A DNA stretch of 64,000 bases. Source: Suilimivivens sp009774465. Lineage in GTDB: Bacteria > Bacillota > Clostridia > Lachnospirales > Lachnospiraceae. The position numbers and the translations under genes were made by a program. The notes beneath the pieces are model-generated. The model saw only the letters and a program-made list of their open reading frames with translations, was not told where the DNA came from and searched no databases. Shown here piece after piece: positions 59,849 through 64,000 of this stretch (within the stretch, counting starts at the first letter, position 1; the number at the start of each line of letters is the position of its first letter). The DNA is taken from the NCBI GenBank assembly GCA_947382645.1, contig CANDAE010000015.1, positions 14,671 to 78,670 of the forward strand, given 5' to 3'.

Positions 59849-61250
59849 CTATATTTTCACCAGCTTTCTCTTTAAACGCATCCCCATAGCTTTCACCTTT
59901 TTGGGCTTCCGCCTCTTCCTGCTCCTTCATCCTCTGCTTTTCAAGCTCCAGATTTTCCACCCAGGGATGATTCTTCATAATAGTTTCGTCAGAAATATTT
60001 CCCTTGCTGATCTGTGCAATCGCTGCAAGCTCCTGATCGTTTCTGACAGAGGTCCTTGTCCATGTCTGGGTGATGGTGTCGTCTTTGATTGAAATGTTTA
60101 AAAGCCGGCACACACAGCGGATAAATCTGCCAAAGCTGGGGCGGAACTCTGTCTCCTGTAATCCTGCTTTCAGCTCTAAAAGAGAATAAAGAAAACTCAG
60201 GGCAACCCCTGAGCTGTTTCCAAAGTTCTGTGGATCAGGATCTATTCCCTGTCCCTGCTCAAATATGCATTTTCTGGTGACTGCCAGCAGTTTTTCCCTC
60301 GCTTCCACCGGAATTTCAATCGTAAGGGTAGATACTCCTGACTTATCCCCGTCGCCATCATTGTCCACTTTGATTGCCTTATAGTATTTCAAATCGTCTA
60401 AAAACTCATTTAAATTCTCGCCTCCGTAATTGGTAAGTACAAAGATGATCTCCTGAATATCCTCCAGATCATTGACAAATCCGGAAAACACCTTGCAGTA
60501 TACGTCTATCAGCGGTTTAATGTTTTTCAGGTCATTTGTGCCAATATTGTTGTTGGAGAAGGAAAAGAATGGCACTTCGCCTATTTCATGGCTGTAATGA
60601 TCGGTCATTTCACTTGTCTGTGGATCTGCAAGGAACATCCAGTAGGAAAGCAGTTTATCAATCACATCCCCTGCTTTCAGCCGGTATGACCAGCATTCCG
60701 TATCCGTCCAGTATTCATAAACTTCATAACTGTCGCCGCTTTCTTCCTCTATGTCAGGATACTTCCTGAACACTGCCAGAAGCTTCTTTTCCAGACTTTT
60801 ATCCCATATGGGTATAATCTGGCCGGAAGGCACTACAGCATAATTATAGCTGCCATCCTCTCTTTTCCATACATGTATCCAGCCTACTGCGGCATTGGAA
60901 GCCTCCACACAAAGGTCCTTGCATACTTTGGAATATTTATCGCCAAGAAATTTCCGCAGCATGTTGTTTGCCTCATCCCCGCCGAGATCAAATACCGGCG
61001 GCGCTGTAAACATGTACGCTGCTTTCTGGTTGACCAGCAGGCCATGAAAATTAAAGGGTATCCTGTTGTCCGCATTGCGCAGAGGCGTTTTTCCCTCATT
61101 TTCCTTTCTCTGCTTTTCTTCCCGGGAAGGAGCACGGAGCACATCTGTTTCATTTTTATAATACCGCTCTGCTTCATCTGCGCTGCGTACAAATTCCGAA
61201 TGCCCGATTGTATGTTTTTTAATTAATTTTTTGACTACTTCTATATCCAT
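59835..61250 (-). CDS. Phage portal protein (SPP1 Gp6-like)
   Basis: 471 residues. KTPLRNADNRIPFNFHGLLVNQKAAYMFTAPP and NDLEDIQEIIFVLTNYGGENLNEFLDDLKYYKAIKV (seen in the protein in parts) are the SPP1-type portal signatures. Forms the dodecameric DNA gate at one capsid vertex. Acidic C-terminal tail rich in Glu and Gln. GGAG precedes the ATG. Confidence 0.93.
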   Translation of the reverse strand: MDIEVVKKLIKKHTIGHSEFVRSADEAERYYKNETDVLRAPSREEKQRKENEGKTPLRNADNRIPFNFHGLLVNQKAAYMFTAPPVFDLGGDEANNMLRKFLGDKYSKVCKDLCVEASNAAVGWIHVWKREDGSYNYAVVPSGQIIPIWDKSLEKKLLAVFRKYPDIEEESGDSYEVYEYWTDTECWSYRLKAGDVIDKLLSYWMFLADPQTSEMTDHYSHEIGEVPFFSFSNNNIGTNDLKNIKPLIDVYCKVFSGFVNDLEDIQEIIFVLTNYGGENLNEFLDDLKYYKAIKVDNDGDGDKSGVSTLTIEIPVEAREKLLAVTRKCIFEQGQGIDPDPQNFGNSSGVALSFLYSLLELKAGLQETEFRPSFGRFIRCVCRLLNISIKDDTITQTWTRTSVRNDQELAAIAQISKGNISDETIMKNHPWVENLELEKQRMKEQEEAEAQKGESYGDAFKEKAGENIDGQE

Positions 61251-61261
61251 ACTTTAACTCC

Positions 61262-62632
61262 TTATTTCAATATTGTAAGACCGGAAGGCCTGCGTATAAT
61301 GGTATAGGCCTGATAGCGCAGGGCATCTAAGCAGTGGTCATGTTCTTTCACCGGTTTATCTTCTCCCCTCTCTCCTGCCCTGGCATCCCATATATAGGAG
61401 GCAAACTCTTTAACGGTGTTATCACAGGATTTATCTATTAAAAGTAAGCCCTGATTCAGAAGCGTTGCCACGAACCGGATTCCATCCAATACATCATTTT
61501 TTGCCTTTTTTACTTTATAGCCATCCTTTTCAAGCTGGGCCTTAAAGCTGGCTGCTGCCGGATCAAGCACCACGAAGCGGATCTTGATTCCGTCAAGCCA
61601 CTTTGTAAGGTCCTTCGAAAACTCTGCGTCTGTTTTCTGCCTGCCTTTTTCCCTTCCCGAATAATAATACTCACGCCTGCAGTACCATTTCTTATCCCTG
61701 GCTTTGTTCCAGAGCAGGAATGCGGTAGGGTTCTGGGTACCATAGTCACAGCTTACATAACTTTCCCCTGTCCAGAAGCTTTCTCCCGTCTTTTCTTCAT
61801 AATCGGCTGCAAGCTCTTCTGTGTCCACCGTATGCTTGTCCAGATCAAACATGTCATAGATGATGCCCTCTGCCATAGCCCACAGCCCCATGATATAGCG
61901 CTTAAAGAATACTCCTTTATAATTGCTGCGGTACCTTTCCTTGATTTTTTCGGAAAGGCTTAAGTTATCATCCATTGTAAAATGGACATACAGCAGTTTT
62001 CTTAATTTGATATCTTTCCCGTCTCTGGCAGCTTCTTTTCTTATCTTTTCGGCTTTCTTTTTTCCCAGATAGCCGATAGACAGATCGATCCAATTTACCT
62101 TAAACCAATGGTAAGGCCCATCCGGATTGCAGTTGAACCAGTATTTTGAACCATCCACGGAACAGCGCCCAGTGGCCTGATTCACAAAGCTTTCCGGCAT
62201 AAGCGCAACTTCATCAAAAAAGATACCGGCAAGGGTAATACCCTGAATCAGATCCTGTGAGCGTTCATCCTTTCCTCCGAAAATGTAGAAAAAGTTTTCC
62301 ACTCCATTCCTGGTCACTACTACCAGGTTATCAGCTCTATGGTCAGTGACTCCATATCCTCTGCTTTTCAGCATCAGCTTGAGCCAGAAGAGCACATTTC
62401 TTCTGAATGAACCGATTGTTTTGCCGCACATGCCGAAATTCTGTCCGCTAAAACTGGACATAGCCCACATGACGAAGGATAATGACATGCTTATGGTCTT
62501 GCCTGATCTGATTGCCCCGTCTGCTATAATCCCGTCATAATCCTTTACCGGAGAATCAGGGCACCACCAGTTGAGCACTTTCCTCTGCTTTCTGGAAAAT
62601 GGCTTGAATTTAAATATCTGCTGTATCTTCAT
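61262..62632 (-). CDS. Terminase large subunit (PBSX type)
   Basis: About 456 residues. Motor ATPase motifs: ADGAIRSGKTISMSLSFVMW (Walker A) and GIFFDEVALMPESF (Walker B), nuclease aspartates in YVSCDYGTQNPTAFLLW and FVVLDPAAASFK. Cuts and pumps DNA into proheads. I start at 62632 (MKIQQIFKFKP) with GGAGG nine bases upstream; it overlaps the small subunit end. Confidence 0.93.
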   Translation of the reverse strand: MKIQQIFKFKPFSRKQRKVLNWWCPDSPVKDYDGIIADGAIRSGKTISMSLSFVMWAMSSFSGQNFGMCGKTIGSFRRNVLFWLKLMLKSRGYGVTDHRADNLVVVTRNGVENFFYIFGGKDERSQDLIQGITLAGIFFDEVALMPESFVNQATGRCSVDGSKYWFNCNPDGPYHWFKVNWIDLSIGYLGKKKAEKIRKEAARDGKDIKLRKLLYVHFTMDDNLSLSEKIKERYRSNYKGVFFKRYIMGLWAMAEGIIYDMFDLDKHTVDTEELAADYEEKTGESFWTGESYVSCDYGTQNPTAFLLWNKARDKKWYCRREYYYSGREKGRQKTDAEFSKDLTKWLDGIKIRFVVLDPAAASFKAQLEKDGYKVKKAKNDVLDGIRFVATLLNQGLLLIDKSCDNTVKEFASYIWDARAGERGEDKPVKEHDHCLDALRYQAYTIIRRPSGLTILK

Positions 62633-63371
62633 CCGCCCAGTCCTCCGAAGCACTTCCATTTAATGCATCCAGGAATCCATCATCTGCTATGGCCACATTG
62701 TTATCTGCATCCGCTTTTGCACGCAGAAGCCTTGTCCTGGCTTTCAGGATATTGATTCTTGACCTCTGTTCTCTGGTTGCAAGATCCCAGTTCTTATGAA
62801 GCAGCTCATCATACTGTTTAATCATGCTCCTAAGTTCACTTTGTGCGCGTGCCTGTGATTTCAGGAAGCTGGCCTGCTTATCCCACGCCTGCTGGACCTC
62901 CCACTTTTCTCCTATAACATTTCCATTCTGCTCTGCAACCTTCGTCGAGGTTTTATCCTGCCTGTCTGACACATACATGATCTGCTGCGCCCGGATAATG
63001 GCAGCATAGGCAATCTGTATCTGGTCCCATAAAACATCCAGTGGCTCAGTAGGCATTTCCTCTATAATAGAAAAGGTCTCTTCCGGAAGGTATTTCCGAA
63101 AAAGACCATGTTTTTCTGCATTATTATTTTTAAACGGTGCCCCGTGTCCGGAAGCATTTTTATTTCCCGACTGGGCCCCTTTATGTTTAGTAACGTTACT
63201 ATTCCCATTTGGTAACGTTACTTTATCCCATCTATCCTGATTTTTCCATTTCCTGACCTGCTCTTCCGACACCTGCAGTTCTTCCGCAATGTCCTTAAGC
63301 AGGCGCTTTTTGCCGCTTTCCAGCCAAAGCTGCTTTGCCTTGTCCCGGCTGGGACTTCTTGGTCTTGCCAT
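62610..63371 (-). CDS. Terminase small subunit (PBSX type)
   Basis: About 253 residues. MARPRSPSRDKAKQLWLESG and a helix-turn-helix (LLKDIAEELQVSEEQVRKWKNQDRW) identify the DNA-recognising small terminase; the C-terminal part is helical (LLHKNWDLATREQRSRINIL). The ATG at 63371 has GAGG upstream; a GTG at 63380 is possible. The coding sequence contains two GTAACGTTAC palindromes. It heads the late operon. Confidence 0.92.
   Translation of the reverse strand: MARPRSPSRDKAKQLWLESGKKRLLKDIAEELQVSEEQVRKWKNQDRWDKVTLPNGNSNVTKHKGAQSGNKNASGHGAPFKNNNAEKHGLFRKYLPEETFSIIEEMPTEPLDVLWDQIQIAYAAIIRAQQIMYVSDRQDKTSTKVAEQNGNVIGEKWEVQQAWDKQASFLKSQARAQSELRSMIKQYDELLHKNWDLATREQRSRINILKARTRLLRAKADADNNVAIADDGFLDALNGSASEDWADEDTADI
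63190..63221. other. Twin palindromes in the small terminase gene (candidate packaging site)
   Basis: GTAACGTTAC occurs at 63190-63199 and 63212-63221, 22 bp apart (about two turns). Headful phages often have their pac site inside the small terminase gene, bound by its product. Confidence 0.45.
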
Positions 63372-63411
63372 TACCACCACCTCTCATTCGTTTGTTTTGG
63401 GAAATATAACC

Positions 63412-63870
63412 TCACTTTTTCTTTTCTTTATTTATGAAAAATAGTTTTTCACTTCCATCAATTAATGCTGTAAAACTCTCAAAAATTGCCAGTGCCAGCG
63501 TAAAACCAAGTGCCAACACTTCAATTTTTTCATATTTCATAAAATACTGAAATGTAGAATGTATAGCTAATCCTGCATAATATAAACCCTTTAATATTAA
63601 ATATGTTCCCAATATTCCATTTTCTTTATATTTTAATAAATATAGTAATGCTATAGCAATCGGAATAGCTATATACACTTCTACAAAAACTCCCCAAATG
63701 TTTATACCTCCAACCAAAACAATTACTGCAACACCAACATATAAAGCAGAAATTATTTCTTTTTTGATATCTATAACATTTTTTTTAAGTTTCTTTACAT
63801 GGTAACGCTTCCACAATAAATAACCAATTAAAACTACAAAAATTATAATCTTTTTTACTAATTCATCCAT
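63412..63870 (-). CDS. Small integral membrane protein upstream of the terminase
   Basis: About 152 residues with four to five membrane segments (about 5-20, 40-58, 65-82, 88-105, 120-138) and a basic C-terminus. AT-rich compared with the terminase gene. AGGTGG precedes the ATG at 63870. Not recognised; being between the unseen early region and the late operon it could be phage cargo such as an exclusion factor, which is a guess. Confidence 0.75.
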   Translation of the reverse strand: MDELVKKIIIFVVLIGYLLWKRYHVKKLKKNVIDIKKEIISALYVGVAVIVLVGGINIWGVFVEVYIAIPIAIALLYLLKYKENGILGTYLILKGLYYAGLAIHSTFQYFMKYEKIEVLALGFTLALAIFESFTALIDGSEKLFFINKEKKK

Positions 63871-64000
63871 TTCAGCCACCTATTTCAATATATTTTCTGT
63901 ATTATACACCAAAATCCGACAATTTACCATATTACATATAGGTAAGATAGTGTAAGTTTATTGTAGGAATAGGACAGACAGAATAGCCCCTTGATCCGGT
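63871..64000. other. Right-edge region without a recognised gene
   Basis: AT-rich. TTACC...GGTAA arms near 63934-63955 form a dyad, and a TATAAT-like sequence lies near 63900 (minus strand) without a good -35 box. Confidence 0.4.

Larger units (their letters stand above)
39057..64000. mobile_element. PBSX-like contractile-tail prophage, left part
   Basis: From terminase (63.4 kb) to endolysin (40.1 kb) the gene order equals the PBSX/xkd late operon: terS, terL, portal, minor head, scaffold, capsid, connectors, sheath, tube, chaperone, tape measure, LysM hub, baseplate, fibre, holin, amidase. All late genes look intact, so a functional phage or tailocin is possible. Integrase, repressor and replication genes are not in view and the right boundary is beyond 64000. 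The left boundary is set by the interrupted GH18 gene. Confidence 0.88.

Noticed and set aside
59246..59875. A 209-codon plus-strand frame in the phage head region
   Set aside because: Antisense to the minor head protein gene, Cys/Phe-rich as shadows typically are.
1..64000. CRISPR arrays, rRNA and intact insertion sequences
   Set aside because: No spaced direct-repeat array, no rRNA segments and no transposase genes were seen.

Overview
The window looks like a chromosomal segment of an anaerobic, spore-forming Firmicute, most likely a Lachnospiraceae-type clostridium. This is inferred from low-to-moderate GC, clostridial families (DUF3791/DUF3990, TIGR04076, BlaI/M56 pairs, a VTC-DUF4956-CotH cluster), an S-box riboswitch on metK and a LysM-GH18 spore-type hydrolase. 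No rRNA, tRNA or CRISPR array was seen. Most genes lie on the minus strand.

Host region (1 to about 39.06 kb). It opens with the start of dnaE, preceded by a toxin-antitoxin-like DUF3791/DUF3990 cassette. Two tandem BlaI-repressor/M56-sensor pairs follow, each behind a TTGACA-17-TAnACT promoter overlapped by an inverted repeat. Next come an isochorismatase, metK with promoter, SAM-I riboswitch and terminator, a TIGR04076 gene whose only sensible start is ATA, a chemoreceptor, an HD-GYP protein, an ECF sigma factor with a DUF4179 partner, murA, a LysM-G5-M23 cell-wall protease, a Y-family polymerase, a flavin reductase, a small alarmone synthetase and several poorly known proteins. A histidine kinase/response regulator pair is divergent from a lantibiotic-immunity-type ABC transporter (ATPase plus two permeases). 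A convergent terminator separates this from galE, a UDPGP nucleotidyltransferase, CotH, DUF4956 and VTC genes.

Prophage (about 39.06 kb to the right edge). A LysM-GH18 gene breaks off at 39.05 kb, next to an inverted repeat, and phage-associated sequence begins. From right to left the late region follows the PBSX (xkd) plan: small and large terminase, portal, minor head protein fused to a nuclease-like domain, scaffold, capsid, connectors, sheath, tube, tail assembly chaperone with a -1 frameshift, tape measure, LysM hub, baseplate genes, tail fibre, holin and a two-domain endolysin. This encodes a contractile-tailed phage. Its integrase, repressor and other end lie outside the window.

The least explained signals are: (1) a 74-bp repeat (6543-6616 and 34657-34730) that supplies a start codon and an in-frame N-terminal 19-residue extension to two unrelated genes, with mostly silent differences; (2) a candidate structured RNA (58244-58354) with a perfect 15-bp closing stem and a 6-bp loop-loop pairing, inside the phage head operon; (3) the prophage-split spore-type hydrolase gene; (4) a phage cargo gene with its own consensus promoter and terminator between tail genes. 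All functional statements rest on reading the sequence and remembered family features; no database search was run.
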